From Puffinus mauretanicus (Eukaryota > Chordata > Aves > Procellariiformes > Procellariidae): a stretch of DNA of 64,000 bases. The notes beneath the pieces are model-generated. The model ran no database searches, was not told the origin of the DNA, and worked only from the letters and a program-made list of their open reading frames with translations. How positions within the stretch are numbered: the stretch's first letter is position 1; each line of letters begins with the position of its first letter. The position numbers and the translations under genes were made by a program. This document shows positions 25,501 to 40,500 of the stretch, one piece after another. Where the stretch lies: contig JAJKFH010001548.1 of assembly GCA_023333565.1 (NCBI GenBank), positions 1,240,001 to 1,304,000 on the forward strand. Reading direction: 5' to 3'.

Positions 25501-28500
25501 TTGTTCATTGGAAACCGTGGATTAAATGCAGAAAAAAATACCAGCATGACCACTGGCCTCCTTGATGCCCCACCTCAGCCACCCCAGCACCATCCACTGC
25601 GGGCGAGAGGACTCCTGGCCAAAGACCTTCCCGCAGGCAGTCAGCTGGAGATCTCCGATTTTTCCATGCAGGCCAACTGTACCGAGCTAATAAAATCTGC
25701 CCTCGTTGACCCAGCCATCTAATTTCTCGTTAGAGGCAAACAGGACATCCCCGGCCGCGCCAAGGGCTGAACTGCTCAAAGAGCGGGGGTGGGAGCAGGC
25801 GGGGAGCGCGCGAGAAAGCCGGAGCGAGAGCGCACATGCACGCAGGCACGCCGCTTAACTGTTTCCAGCTCTCCGTAAGCCCGGCCCGAGCGGCGGGACG
25901 GGCTCGCTTCCCCCGAGCAGCCGCTCCCGCGGCCGGGGGCGTTGCCGTCCCCTGCAGCGAGCGGGGACGAGGCACCCCGGAGCAGGGACACCGAGGTGGC
26001 CTGTCCTGGCACGGGACGCCCGTTCCAGCCAGGTGGGTTGCAGCTTTCAATTGCAACTGGAAAAATTAGGTACCGAGATGCTCAAGTGTGAAACTTCCCG
26101 CTGGGCTGCGTTTTGCTGGCCCCAGGCTCTGGCAGCGGGACCGAGCGGGGGCGCGCGGCACTGCCCCGCAGTGAGCCGGGAGGGAGGAGAGCAACGGAGA
26201 CCACCAGAACCCCCTTTCCCACCCGAACAGCCGTTGACTAGTCAAACTGCAGACCTCAAACCTCAGCTGAGGGGCTTCCCTTGTCGGCTCTTTGCAGCCC
26301 GCCCGCAGCCGGCAGGGCAGCGCCTGTGCATGCAGCCCTTCCCGTGCGCAGCAGGAGGGGGGCTGGGAAAACTGAAAGCAAAGATTGACCCGTCATAGAT
26401 TTCCCAGTCCCTCGAGATACCAAAGAGGACTAAAAGCTTTGGAAAAAGATGGCTCAGGGACAAGACCAAGCACCTGCTATCCAAGATACATAGACTTAAT
26501 TGCTTAATTTTCTACAGATTCGTGGTCTGCGTTGAAGCCACCGGTGCTTCGCTTGCCCTGGGAGGGCTCCTTCCCTCCACGCAGGCAGGACTCGCCTCAC
26601 CTTCTCAGGCAGACTGAACCTGAGGGAAACGGCACGGTCCAAGTGAGAAGCTCTGGTTGACATGGACTTAGCCTCCCTAATGAAGCACACTCTCTGCAAC
26701 CGCACTTCCCCACATCGGTGCTTTTGGCATAGCTTACAGACGAGCTGTGAGATCCCCTGGGTTGAGCAGGAGCTGGCAGGGGAGATCCTAGGTCCAGAGT
26801 GCAGGAGGGGACAGCTGGGAGGAGCAGGCTGGCAAATACGGCTGTGGGCAAACCTCGGAGAGGAGCGGGATGAAAACACCCGCACACGTGACAGCAAGGG
26901 TGTCCAGCTGACAACAGCGATCGCCTTGCAGATGGGCAGGCGCCTCAGCGGCCATCCAAGCTACCAGCGACCACGTGCAAAATTTCCGCCAACACGGGAG
27001 GAGTCAAAAGCTGCTTCCAAATGTGATCTCACGTCCCAGCGATGCAGGGAAGTACCGGGCCTCAGAGACAGCCGTGCTGCTGCCCTTCAGCGTGTTGCAA
27101 CGGAGGGTGCCTTGGCTGCTGCCCGGTCCAGCACTCCTCTAAAGCCGCTCAGGGATCCTGCAAAGCTATTTTGACATAGCAGGTTAATGAAATCCCTGAA
27201 CCGAGAGGTCTTGATCCTCTTGGGGCTGAAAGCAAGCACTTCCCTTGCAAAGAGAGTATTGCTAAAAACAAGCCAGCAGTGGACTTAGCCAACAGATAAC
27301 AAATCATAACCATATTTTAGCATGAAAAAGGCCCTTCTGTGCACACATGACGGCAAAGACACCAAACCCAGCTGACGCTGCAGGTGCACGCTGGGGATGC
27401 CGGACGGTGCTGACCGAGGTTGGCTCGCCGCAGGGACAGACGCCACGGCCACCCACACTCACGCCGGCAGTGGGACCGGGCCCCAGCCAGGGCGAGGTGT
27501 GCGGGGAGGCACCCGCGGGTGCCACATACACCCCCTGCCCGCTGCAACGCCCTCCCCCTCGACAAGGGGATTTCGGTCCAGTTCTCCCCAGGAAAAGGCT
27601 CTTCCACTTCTATCCCTGGCCGGACCTTCCGGTCATTAACGCTACCGTGGCGCCACAGAAGGAAACCAGACCATAATTTCCAGCTGCAGCAAAAGAGCAG
27701 CAGCTGCCTCCTGGGTCTCCAGTCAGCCAACATCTGTAGGTGGGAGAGAAGGGAGGAGAGAGCCTTTGCTGGGTCCAAAGCGATGGGAGAGGCAGCCAGG
27801 CGTCCCCTCGTCCGGAACAAACTGAAACACTGCCCAGGAGAGGAGGCTGAGCGGGTCCCTGAACCAACAGCTCCTTCTGGGGCACGGAGGAGGTCCCAGT
27901 GCCGCTGTCCCCTCCACCCGCGGGAGAAAGGGGGAGCTGGCACAGCCCATCCAAGGGGCTCCCTGTGTGTCCTGGGGAGCTGCCGCCCGGAGAAGCGAGG
28001 GAAGGGGGCCCCAGCGCTGGGAAAATACCTGGCACGGGGACCTGCGGGTTGGCTTGTTAGTTCACGCTTCTCCTTCTCCAGTTGGTCTTCTCCTGGTCTC
28101 TCTGAAGTCTGGCTGTAGGGTGACCGAAGGAGGGCTGACGTGTTTAGCAGACATATCCTGATGCAGCTGATAACAAGCTGTATTGATTCAAGGCAAACTC
28201 TCCACTAGGTCACACCGTGGGCTTCAACACCCGATTATTTCTTTCTTGCCTTCTTTCTGATTCCCGGTGGGAAACATGATAGGTCCCTCATCCCCAGTCA
28301 AGGGATGCAGCATTGCAAAACATCCCACCCACCCCTCTGCTTGCTCCCTGGTAGGTAAGACAGAAGAGGCCAGCAGGACACCAACCCAAGGACCACTGTG
28401 GTGCTTCTGCCTTCTCCAAAGTTCTCCTCCAAACCCAGGACCCTCCAGACCGCACTGTCTAGACAGGTTGTGACGGCGATGAAAGCACAGCTAATGAGCC

Positions 28501-31500
28501 CCAAATCATCACAAAAAGGTGGAGGTCAGAGTGAAACCTTAGGACAAGGGTGGAACCACATGGCACGGACCTGAGGTTTATGGAGGTCACCTCAGCCAAA
28601 CAGGAGTCCACGACTCTTTCTTTCCCCTCTCCCCCCACTGGACAGAGATGGTGTTGGGGCCGGAGTCGAAGCTCAAGGCTTCCTTTTCTTTATGAAGCTA
28701 ACAGGAGCTGCTGGAGAGAGCAGGCCAACGGACTTTTTGAGAAGTAGTTTTAAAGGATGTCACAGTTTTGCAAAGAGACAAAGGAACATTTCAAAAAAAT
28801 ACAGAAGTCTCCTTGCCAGGAATGTGGGGAATGTCAGGGAATATTACAAAACAGGATGCAAAAGCTGGCCTCAAGCGATGTTATAGACTCATATGCTGGC
28901 CTGACAGTCAAGATGCTGAATCCCGATGGAAGACGAAGCATGGGACCTGGCTTGGTCCCATCTGCCTGTCTCCCACCAGAGAAACCAGCACAGCCACCTC
29001 TGCCCGCCAGCCCTGTGCCCCTTGCCTCAGACATGCCTTCTCACAGCCCCGACACAGCCTGAAACGTGGCCCTTTACGTATAACACGGCATTTCCCGAGG
29101 AGCTGAAGCAAGCAAAGCCTGTGGGACACGGCCGAAGAGCCTGTTCACGTTACGGCAGAGGGAGGATCTGAGATGCACAGAGGGAACTGGACTGGTCCGT
29201 AGCTGAAGGACAGTCCTGAACCCCGGACCTTTGCTGTAAGCAATAGGAAAGGCTTCTCAGAGATGGTTAAAATGACCCTCTTCTTCAGTTTCGTTAATTA
29301 ACCAAGTACTTCCCGGCCTTCCAAGGGATTCACAGGCACATGAGCTCACACCCCCTTCCTTGCACAGCTATTCCGGCTCACGGGAAGTTATGATGCCGAA
29401 CGCATTGGAGTCAGCGCTGTGGCTGCAGACAGCAAGGTCAGAAGCAGAGGAAGACCTCCCCAGGGTCAGGCCAAGGAGAAGCCCATGGGTCAGAAGACAG
29501 CAGGAAGCCCTAATTCAACACAGCAACCGTTTGCAGTAGCAGCATTAGAAAAGAGGCCAGTTACTGGCAAAGCAGCGCCTTTTGGCAGGAATGGGCATGT
29601 TTTTTCCAGCTTCCCCTCCATGTGAAAGCCCCTGTGTAAAAGATTTGTCACAGCAAGACCTACTCGGGGTTTTCTTGCCCGGCTGAGTATCGCCCCGACA
29701 GCACAATGGTCTCGCTTGTGCTCGCAGCCGGACACAGCGAGGAGGAGTCTGCTGCTAACGGGAGACAAATTCCCCCCGACGACGGGCCTAGGCACAGGGC
29801 TGATGAAGGCTCCAGCCCGCGTCCGATGCTTTCTAGGGGTTATACTAGGAAAACTTTGCCCTAAAGACAATGATACTGGAACATCCACCTGCGATGACAC
29901 ATGGAGGAAACTCCCCAACACCACCCCTGCCGCAGTGGCCACGCGCACCGCGCAGGGCGGGGAAGCCCCGCTCTCCCCATCGTCTTGGGGCAGGAGGAGC
30001 AAAGCGAAGGCTCTCGCGGTGCTCGCCCAGGTCTCCTTGGCTTGTGGGAAACCAGCCAGGAAGAGCCTCCGCAGGGCTCGGAGCCCGTACCACCGCGTGT
30101 TGCAGGGACCTCAGCAGCATCGTCCCCCCTCCCCACACCCCAGAGGGCTGCCCACCCTCGGAGTCCCCGGGGCTCAGTCCCACTCGTAGGTGCTTTGCAC
30201 GGCAGTATTTTACACGTGTAAACTTCCCCAGCAGTCATCTTTGCATCTTTCAGAACAACACCTTAAAATGTTTATATCTTCTCAAGCAAGCGCTACTGCT
30301 TAGTCTCACTAGCGTGTGGCACTTCTCCTGTTGACGTTTCTGAGGAAACCTTTGCCTCAGAAAACTTCTACCTTAGAGCTGCAGGCTAACGTCATTTGTG
30401 GTAAATCAATCAGCTCACATCCTTCTAAAACTCATCCATGTCTATTTTTATGAGTTGCTAATTTTTGACTCATGCATGTTTTCTGAAGGGACTCAAAGCC
30501 CTTAATTGTGAACTCGGCATTTACAAGTGGTTAGAAAATCAAGTGCTGAGCTGCTTTGAAATGGCAGGCTGTGAAAGCCTCCGTTCCTGTCCTTCTGCAA
30601 AGGGCTGGCCGGGCACACCTGCGGTCCTGGCCAGGCTCAGTATCTTCAGGAGGTGAGCAGCACCAGCCACCGCGGCCGTTCACTACCCAGCCCATCTGAG
30701 ACAGCCTGTACCTTGCTTTTGTCCGAAAAAATGCAAGTTGCAGTGCCTGGATGCATGGCTGCTCGCCTGATGCTCGGCTGAGCGAGCTACAGCCGCGTGC
30801 ACAGGGACGGGCAGGCTCCCACCCCCGCCGGCAGGCGGGCTGGCAGGCGCGGACGCGCACACGGCGACGCTGACCCGCGACCGCCGCACCGGAGGACTCG
30901 CTGCTCTTGCCTGCCCGCTGCTCACTGAGCGTTTCGTTCCCACCTGCCAACAACCCGCCTGCAGAACTGCGGAGGGTCACGAGGTGCCTCCTCGTGATCA
31001 CCAAGCTGGGCCGGAGGAGTTGATCTTTGCTCTCCCCGGCTTTCCAGAGCGTTCCCAGAGAGAGGTGTGGGATACAGCATCTCATCCCACTTCCACTGCA
31101 AAACTCACCTGTGTCCACCCCCACGCCGGGACCTGCGGGCTGGCACTGGAGAGGGATGCACAGGACCGCTCGGCGCGGGTGGACGGGGCTTCCTCTGCAG
31201 CCCCCGCCTGCAGTCCTGGAGCAGCACTCGCCTGGAGGCTGGAGCTGAGCAGAACCCCTCTCTGTCCTTTCATCTTCCTCCACACAGCCTACAACTGTTC
31301 CCCTCTCACTTTTTTTGCCCTGAGGAAGGTCTAACGCACACCAAACACTGGTCCAGGCTGTCCATCAAACAGCCCTGCTGAAAGGTGGGGATGCTCAGGT
31401 CCCAGTGCAGCCACCAGCCCACTCTGCCGGAGGACGCTGTCCCAAATCAAGAGGGTAGGACCAGCGCATGGTCTCCTGCCCTCTGACACAACCTTAACTG

Positions 31501-34500
31501 CCGATTTACTCCACCAGCATCATCAGACAGGTCGAGCTGAAATTACCTGTGCTCATTTTCCCTTATTTGCTCTCCTTCTCTCCAAGCCCTGCCTGCTGTT
31601 ACTGTTTTCCCCTCCGGACAAGGAGCCGTTACTGGATAAATTACACACGCCAACGGGCTGGGCCAGAGAGATAACAAGGCAGTAACTAGGAGGCATTGGC
31701 AGCCGCCTCGCAGCAGGCAGGACGTCCCCCACCGGCTGCCCGCAGCTCCACACCACGGCAGGTCCCTGGTACGGACCCACCGCCCCGGCCAGGCAGGGCA
31801 GCGGCTGCAGCGGCCGTGCAGGCAGGAGCTCGCGGGCAGCCCCTGGTTCCTCCTGCCCGCGGCCTGCACAGCCCCCAGGCAAAGCTGGCGATGGGTGAAG
31901 GGCAGCAGCTCGCGTTAGAGAACGGGGAAAGCACTGTCAAAGCCGCTGGTGCACCATTCGATACCCTGATGGGCCTGGCCAAGAAAGGAGAGCGCCTCGA
32001 TAATCCGCAAAACACAGACTTACGCAATGTCGAGTTATATTTATCCGTGCTATCTCCACGCTGCCAGGAGCCACTTACAAGCGCAGCTCCTGTTCAAGGA
32101 GTGGCACGTACCACCAGACAGCAGGTAACTTCCCCAGGTGAAGCTGTTGGGCAGGCGAGCAGCTCTGCCAACGCAGCCAGAGAGAAGCCCAAGGACACCC
32201 AAGATCTCCATGTTCACTGGCAATATGGAGACTGGGATCCGAGAGGCTTCAGGTCCCATGCGGCAGGACCCCATCCCGACCCAGAGCAGGCAGTCGGGGA
32301 GGGCTGCCCCTGCCGAGGCAGATGTTCTTAATCCACCATGTTTTCCTCCTCGCTATGGAGACAAAAGATAAAATGTCAGTGAACCTTATCAAAGACTGAT
32401 CATTGAGACTTCTGACCTCATTATCCTCTGCCTTCTCTGACGGCTGTGGCCAAAGCAATAGAGGCGCGAGACAGGGCTCCTTTCGCAGGACCCTGCCTGG
32501 GGACCTCAGTCCACCACCTCAAAACGAGAGCCGCCAGCCCAAAGCACAGCTCGGACAGAGGAGGGAAGAAGGGGCAGAGGCAGGGGCTGCCATCGCAGAG
32601 TGAAGGGCTCGCTCAGGGCTTGCTTTGCTGAGAAGGGGGCAGGAAGGAAAAACATCAAACCACGGAGCTCTGCCAAGTGCTTGGTGCTGCTTCCGGCAGC
32701 AGTTTTGCAGAACTTAATTAATGAGCAAACATCTGTGGCTTCACATCCCGTAAAGAACATTCACAAAAACACGCTCCATTCATGCAAAAAAAAAAAAAAT
32801 ATTAATTAAAAAAATCACTGCTTCTTAAGCAGGTGGGAAAGCTGTGGAGACAAGAGCGGGAGCGGCAGGCACCGCCGGCGCGGGCTGCAGCGGCAGGAGT
32901 TCGGCTCTGCCCCAGCCCCGGGCACAGCGTGACCCCCGCCGCGGCTTCCTGCGCAGCCCAGCGCTGGAGGAAGAGGTCTGGGGCACACCCAGCTCTCTCA
33001 GAACGGGCTCTACCGACAGAGAAAGGCAAGGCACCGAAAATTCGCCTTCCGCCAAGCCCCAGCCTGCCTCCACCTCCCTGCTGCCCAGAATCCCTCAGCC
33101 ACTCGCCGCCTGCTCGAGTTGCGGGCTACGTACCGCTTTCTTGCAAGTCCAAGGTCGTGGCTAACAGCACCCGTGTGCCCAGGGATTGGGGCGTGAGGCA
33201 CAAAAGCTTCTGCTTACCAGCAAGCTCTGACTTTCCTCTTTCTTGACCACTTCTTCAATCCCACACTACCTGTCCTGCCACCACCACAGGGATCTCTCCC
33301 AGGTCTGGGGACCAACAGGGAGGACAGGACTGGGAATGGTGTGGGCGCCTCACCCACCTCTTTCAACCTGCATGCCAGAGCAGGAGCGTGCTTTCCACCA
33401 GGCACGAACACGTCCTCACCCAAGCCCTTCAGCTGCAAGAGGACCCCCCCAGTAACTTCCCAGCTTCATCTCCGTGTCGCTCATGGTGGTGAGGCACCCA
33501 GAGGAGAGCAGCGGAGGAGCAGAGGACCGCGCAGACCTGTGGCCGAGAGCAGGCAGCCAGGGAGGAGCGCCAGGCCGGGACCCGCAGCTCTTCTTCCCCA
33601 CAAGCTCTCCCAGGGCCCCGGCAGCCCGCGGAGAAACCAGGCGGCCTGGGGAGGCTCCTCAGCCGCCCGGCACACGCGCCACCGCGCCACCCCACCACCG
33701 GGGAGCCTGAGCCGGGACGGAGGAGGTGGCACTCGCCTCTCCTGGCAGGCGTCCTGGCCCTGGGGACCACATCTCACATCTTCTCTGAGAAGCAGAACTA
33801 AAAGCGTACTTTAGAGAATTAATAAAGCCAACAGAGCAGGTTTGTTTTCACGATGGGGGTCTTGGAGGACAGCAAACGTCGCGGCCATGCCAGCGGGGCT
33901 GCCTCCCTCCCCCAGCACCCACACCTGTGCTGCAAAGCGGAATTTCCAGCTTTTCACCATCAAAACAGATTCCACCCACCACCCGTCTTAGCAGGCAGTA
34001 ACGAGAAGTACAACCAGCCTCCTGTTTCACCGATAAACACATTTGTCATATTTGTAGCAGCTATGCAAGAAGCAGATCACTGTTTTCTTCAGACACATTC
34101 CCTATTTAACCATCCTATGAGAAAATCGACGCATACTTTCTTGCTTTCTGGATCAAACGTTTAAAACCAGAGCTAACAGTCAGCTGGCATTTCTCCAGTC
34201 ACCGAAGAGAGGCAGTTTTGGTGTCTCTCTGTAGCTTGCACGGCTACAAACCTGACTGAGAGCCATTGCAGGTTTTTTAGCCAGAGAAACTTAACAGACG
34301 CAAAACGCAAGGGGAAAGGAGGCCGGGGCACAAAGACAGCCAAAGCCGAGTCCTTTTGACTCCGACACAGGGGAGGTTTTGGCGTTACTCGTACTCATTG
34401 CGTCACCAGGCGAAGCGGTTCTGCTGGGTGACCAGGACTGAGCAGGCCCGGTGCAGCACGCGCTTCTGAAGGCCCTTGGGCCTCCTGCTCCTTTAGGGCA

Positions 34501-37500
34501 GGTAACTCGGACGGAGGGCCCGAGGGCTCCCCAGCAAAAGCCTCCGATTCCCAGGGGTAACAAAACATCTTTAAACAAAATCAATTCAATTCTTTCCAAT
34601 GCTTTCCATGTCACGTTTGACAGAAATGCCCTGCACCAGTGCAAGGAACGCCCATGGGTGCCGACACGAGCCCTGGCCAGGCTCTCCACCCAACGCACCG
34701 CAGCCCCAGCCGGAGGACTGTGCCTCGGCAGCACCCGCCGCGGCAGGCACCCGAGGGTGCGTCTCCAAACCCGCTCTCTCTGCAGTACCTACGAAAGATT
34801 TAAAAACTACGCAGCTTCTTTTGTGCTGGGAATAATCCTCATCACACCGACCAGCACCACCCTATTTTATTTACCCTCTCTTCCCCTGGTTCCTTCCTCT
34901 TTTGGTGATCTGGATGTCAACCATTAGACCAGCGGCTATCGTTGTACATGGCCCAGCACGAGACGATCCCCAATTGCAACCGAAATTTGAAAGAGCGGTG
35001 CTGATGCCAGTGTCGTATTTTGTAGCTGCTCTCTGTGCTGCGTCTCGTCTCCATTTCAACAGCGGGCATCTGGTCACGGGCCCACGGTCTGCATCCCGTT
35101 CAAACATACGGGATCCCACGAGCAACTATCAGCAAGGTGGATACTTGGAGCATTTTGGCTTGGGGTGTGTTCAAGCAGAAGTAGCACCAACCGTCCCCTC
35201 CAGACAGAGTCTTGTTGGAAAAGCGGTCACATACTGGAATACCTGCGCATCCCTTGCCGGAGCAGCGGCCACCCGAGCCAGCACCCCAGCAGCAGCCTCA
35301 CAGCAGGCACGCTGCCTCGTTAACCCCTGCAAAGAGGCAGCTTCCAGTGGGCTTCCCAAGTGTTTTTGGAGGAGATCTACAGAATACCAGTGCTCCCAGT
35401 TCAGCCTTTTCACACCGCCTCATGGCCCGCAGCATTTCGTGGCTGGGACCACCGCTCCTCGGTTGCCAGAGCTGAGCGACACTACCAGTGGCCCCAGCAG
35501 ACACGGGGCCAGGAGCCAACGCGAAACAATGAAAACCATTTACAGAGCAGGAAGCTGCATCTGCTGCATGAAACGTATCTTCAAACAAGACGTGTTTGGA
35601 TAACTCCAGTTTCATAACTCGCCTCTTCCGATGTTAGGAAATCACAGTAATAAAAAGAAAACAAAATGGGGGAGAAGAAACTTGGCATGGGGAACAATAG
35701 GAGAATTGCTTGAACCACGGCGCTGCCTCGGAGGTGAGCCCAGCCTGCTGCGTCTCACCCGGGGGCCGCGGGGCTCCGGCTGCAGGCTCCGAGGACCTTG
35801 CACAAGAATAAAGGTCTGATCAAATATCAATGGGAAAAGAGTTAGCTCTGCACTACAGACATCAAGAGCACAGTAAATTTTGATGATCTTATATATTACT
35901 GTGCTTGCTTGCTTGATTTTTTTGTTTCAGGGGAAATCAAAGCCATCTTGGGGGAGGGAATAGAATTAGAGCTGGTCAACAACGAGCCTCAGAATTTGGG
36001 GTCCAGCATCATCTTAAAGGTGATGGAAGGGATGGTCTTAAAGAGTGGAAGGAGATGACAGGTCACCTTTCCTTGGCATTGACCAATTCTTGGGCAAAGA
36101 CAGACAGCTATTTTCTGGTGTTAGTGGTGAATTATGGTGAAGATAAACCTGCCTGCTCCATAAATTCCTAATGCTAACCAAAAAACAGATATTAGAGAAG
36201 GACTTAATGGTGCCGTAGCAGGTCACTACATAGCAGGGAGAAGCAATGAGAGGGAAGACAAACACAACAGCTCCTCAGCTCCAAGCCCAAGGCAGCCGCT
36301 CTCTGACCCAGCAGAACATGAATTCCCACCAGAGCTGCTGCCCGAGCAGCGGGGCTGACTCGAGTCGTCACCCCAAATCACGCTCCCCGGCCAGAGACAG
36401 CTTCATTGTCCAGGGCACCCAGTTCCTCTCTGATGGTTTTTGCAGACGAAGGAATAAACAGCCCCCACTCTCCATCACCCCACGAGTGCGGGGGAGCAGC
36501 CAGCCCATGCCAGGTAGATCACCCCATGGTTCAGCTGGCACGGCACAGCACGGCACCCACAGGGACAGCCCGGAGCAGATAATCGCCCTGCACGGTAACT
36601 CCATTTTGCAGAGGAACACAGTGCACCCGCTCAGCCACCGGCTCTGCACGGCCCCCCCTGTGCTGGGCGCTGGCCCCCGGCTCCGAAACGTGCCGAGGGG
36701 GCAAACCAGCCAGAAGCACAAGGAGGAGGATTGCAAGGGCAGGGCTTGGTGACCGGATTTTGTTCCTATTTTTAAGCACTGAAGCTTTAATGCAAATCAG
36801 GGCTGGCTGCTCCACCGACAGCTTCACATCGTCCTGTTTGCTCTGACCCATCTGTTTCGGGTCCCTGACGCCCCGTGCACGCCGGCTCAGCCCCACCGCG
36901 GGCGGCAGCGCTGCCGGGGGCCGGGACGCGCGGGACCCCGCTCCTCGTCCCGCTCCGACAGCCAGCTGGTCCCACCGCCACTGCTCCTGCGGCTGCCACC
37001 TCAAACAATTTAGGACAAGGAGCCAAAAGCTGAGGTCACTCGGCTCGGGCTGCTGGACCCCTCCCCAGCACCCACCTCCTCTCCCCACCCTCCCCAGTCC
37101 AAATATAAACTTGCTTACAGGAAATGCCTTAAAGAAAAGGCACCTCCCTGAGTCCTGAAGAATGCCCAGAAAATAAACTGTCTCTGGACATGAAGGAAAT
37201 GGCTTTTTTTTTTTTTCACATCACCCTGCAAAGCAGCTTTAACCCTTTCAGTCCGTGCTGCAAACTCAGTCACCCACATGCCTCAGGGTGTTTCGAGGTG
37301 CCTGTGCTCCAGACTGGCGATGCGAGAGGAGCCTCCTGCCAGACATCCCCGTGTCCTTGCACCATCAGCGGGTCTTGAGCAAAAACGGTCCAAAATCCAT
37401 AATCCAAATGCAAACTCTCTTTCTGACAAGGAAAGCACCGGACCCTCAAAACAGGCTTATAGCCTGGGTCCCACTCTTAATTGTAGGTGAACGCAGGCTC

Positions 37501-40500
37501 CGTTCCCAAAGTCGCCGGGCAGAGGAGGAACTCGCACAGTTGTTCGCATTACTGAAGGTCCTGCACGGCCCCACGCAGCTGGGGAGGCCGGGGACGGGGG
37601 CTGCACCGGTGCCTCCCCCTCCCCGCCCCGACCCCCTCTCCAAGAGCCCTCCCGTGGGGTGCGCTCGCCCCAGGTCACCTACGAGGCTCCCTAAGGAGGT
37701 GTGCTCTGCCGTGCTGCAGCTAGAAATGCGTGTCCCGAGCTTCCCGCAGAGGGCAGGGACGGTGTTCCCGCATGGAAACTGCCATTAGAAAGCAGCAATG
37801 AGACGGGCAAAGCGGCGTGTCCTGGGCCAGCCTCCAAACCCCCGCAAAACCAGCCCCCAAGCCCAGCAGCTCCTGCCCGGCACGGGCATAGCTCCGCATC
37901 TGCTCCAGCCGGGCTGGGGAGCGAAGCGACGTATGGAGGCTTAGGAAGTACGAACGCTGTTTCCATACCAACATCCCTACACAAAATACAAGAAAGAAAG
38001 AAAGAGACAAAATCCAGGAGATCCAGGACACGGAGAGGCAGCTGACCCAAAACAGTCGGTCAAGGCGGCTCCAAAGCAAATGGCCAGCGTGGGGAGAGGA
38101 GAGCTCACCCTCCCCGGTACCCGAGGCAGCGCCGCGGCAGACGGAGCATCTCGCATCCCGGGAGAGCCCTCCGACCGAGGCGCTGGCGCGGTGGCACGGG
38201 CACCGCCGTGGGCACGGGCACTGCCAGGGCTGCTGGAGAGGAACGGTAATGGGGCAGGACCAATAAATAAAACCTGGTGGCAGGATTCGGTAGTGTCCCC
38301 ATGCGTTCAACAGGTCACAATCTGCAGAGAAGGCAATTCTGTTACCTCTCTTCCACAGAGGAGAAAGCTGAGGCAAAGCCTCTCCTGAAGCAGGGCCAGG
38401 AGCACAGCCCAGCTCCCTGCATTCGCAAAAGCGCTTCCCTTGTCACCAGACCGCAACGCCTCCCTAAACGTGCCCCTTAAAAAATGTATACTCAGGGCTT
38501 TAAGTCTCAGATGCACAAAGTAGTTTGATACAATTCAGCTGCTGATGCAAAATGCCTAAAATACTTGTTGCCTTTTTTTTTTTTTGAACAGCAGCAGCAC
38601 TGGAAAAGTCGTGCTGCAGAGGTGTGTGCAGGCCCTGGGCGTGGGAAAGGAAAGCAGCGGGGCCAGCTTCCACTTGGCTGGAAAGCAAGAGTCCAGGCGG
38701 AGCACAAGTCAAGGGTTCAGCAGGGGATCACGCCTGCCTCCCGAGAAGAGAAACAATTTCTGCTCAGATTTTTTGCCTCATGTATTGAGGTATCCAGTGG
38801 GACCAGCCCTGATCCCTGCAGGAGGAGAGCCTGCACGAGCTGGCAGTTATCCTGGAGAGCAGTAACAAGTGCTTTGGAGAGCTCTGTAGGAGAAGGACGC
38901 TTCTGCAACGGCCAAGCAGGGTCCAAAAGAGGAGGGTTGTTCCTCTGGCTCTGCTGAGAAAAGCTGTGCAAGGAAACCCAGTGATCAAGTAAGCATTTTG
39001 GTATCTAAAGCCTCTGGAGATGCCCACATGGAAGGTGTTAAGGAAGAGCAAATCATGCAGCAGACCCAGCAGATGTCCCGTCCGGCTGGCGTTGGCAGTC
39101 TGGAGGATGGACGTCTCCAGCAGCTGAAGTCTGCAGCAACGTGAGGTGCAGAGAGGCGAGTGCTGGGAGCACAGCCCCGGCCGGACGAACCAGGGGAGCC
39201 CCGAGCACTCCCACCGCGGCACCGCACCTGGTGTACATTTTACTGGGTCAATAAAAGCGCCTCTAAACTTAAACAGTCTTCACAGCAAAACCGCTGCGTG
39301 CGCTTGTCACTGCTGCCGGCAGCAACAGGGCAGCTGGGGTTTCACCCCCCTCAGCCTTCGGGGATGGGGAGCTGCAGTGTTGGCTGAGAGCCCCGAGCAG
39401 GCGGCCGGGGGGATTTGGGATGCTGGCGCCGCTGCCCCGTCCCTACCCACTTGGTCCCACATCGCCGGCATCCTGGCACCCGCGCTGCCGGGCACACCGC
39501 ACTTCGGCTCAGCAGCTCCAGCATCTCAACAGCAGGCGCCCTCGCCGGCCGTGGACACCGTGTCGCGCTTGGGTGCTCCGCCACGGGACAGATCCTCCCA
39601 CCAGACGGCGCGAGCAGCTGGGGAGGAAACACTGCAACATCCTACAGCAGCACCTGTAAATCATTTATTTGGACTTAGCTTAATTTCTGCAGCCCGCTTG
39701 TCACACTACCAGCCATGTTACAGGATGGCCACAACACAGCACTCATCCATCCTCCTGACAGGATGAGGCCCTGGGAAGACAAACAGCAAATGCACAAGTA
39801 CCTTCCTCTGCGACTACCAGACAGCCGCTGCCGAGCTGGCCCGCAGGCAGAGAAGATTTATGCACACAGAAACTAATGAGGCCACATAACTGTCGGGCAA
39901 GAAACGTTCCCTGCTCCAAATTAGCAACAAAAGATCAGAATCAGAAACATTTGTAACAGAAGGTAAAAAGATTTGGAGATGGGCGCCAGGGTGCTCAGTG
40001 AAACAAAACGGAGGAGGTGATAACCGCTGCTAGGGAGATGCTGGCTTTGCCGCGGTCCATCAAGCCAACGCTTGTCTCCCATCAGCAGGGGAAGGCTCCC
40101 AGGGCTGGAGGGGGACGAGGGGGCCCGTGCAGGGCAATGGGGCACCCCGGCACACGGCAGGTACTGGTGACCTGTCTTCTCATGTACAATCTCAGGCGCG
40201 CTTAAGTCCTTCAACCTTTTTTTTTTTTTTTAGAAGCCCATTATTTTTAACTAGGGGAGAACCGCTGCTTCCTAAATTCTTGCTGCTCCCGAGACACCGC
40301 CGTAGCTCCCAGGACTTCATCCCAGGAGAAATCATACAGACACCGATCGTGCCCAGCCCCGGCCGTTAAGGCCGGTGCGTGCCCGTGCCCGGGAGGCTCG
40401 CGCCGGTGGCTCTCCCCAGGGACAGCGTCCCCGGGAGGTTTGCTCAGGAAGGCGTTCAGCGGCCGTGGGCAACTCTCTGCTTGGGAGAATGAAGCTGGAA

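Larger units (their letters stand above)
17561..25744. other. Intronic region without recognised genes
   Basis: Mixed GC-rich and AT-richer DNA inside the long STARD8 5' intron. An AT-rich stretch lies at 22,715-22,775 and an A-rich tract at 25,215-25,274. A segment at 21,660-21,700 resembles a tRNA A-box but lacks a B-box. Nothing else is supported. Confidence 0.55.

Noticed and set aside
36581..36720. Fourth MIR-like segment (CCATTTTGCAGAGGAAC)
   Set aside because: Only a dozen bases resemble the consensus, too few to separate from chance.
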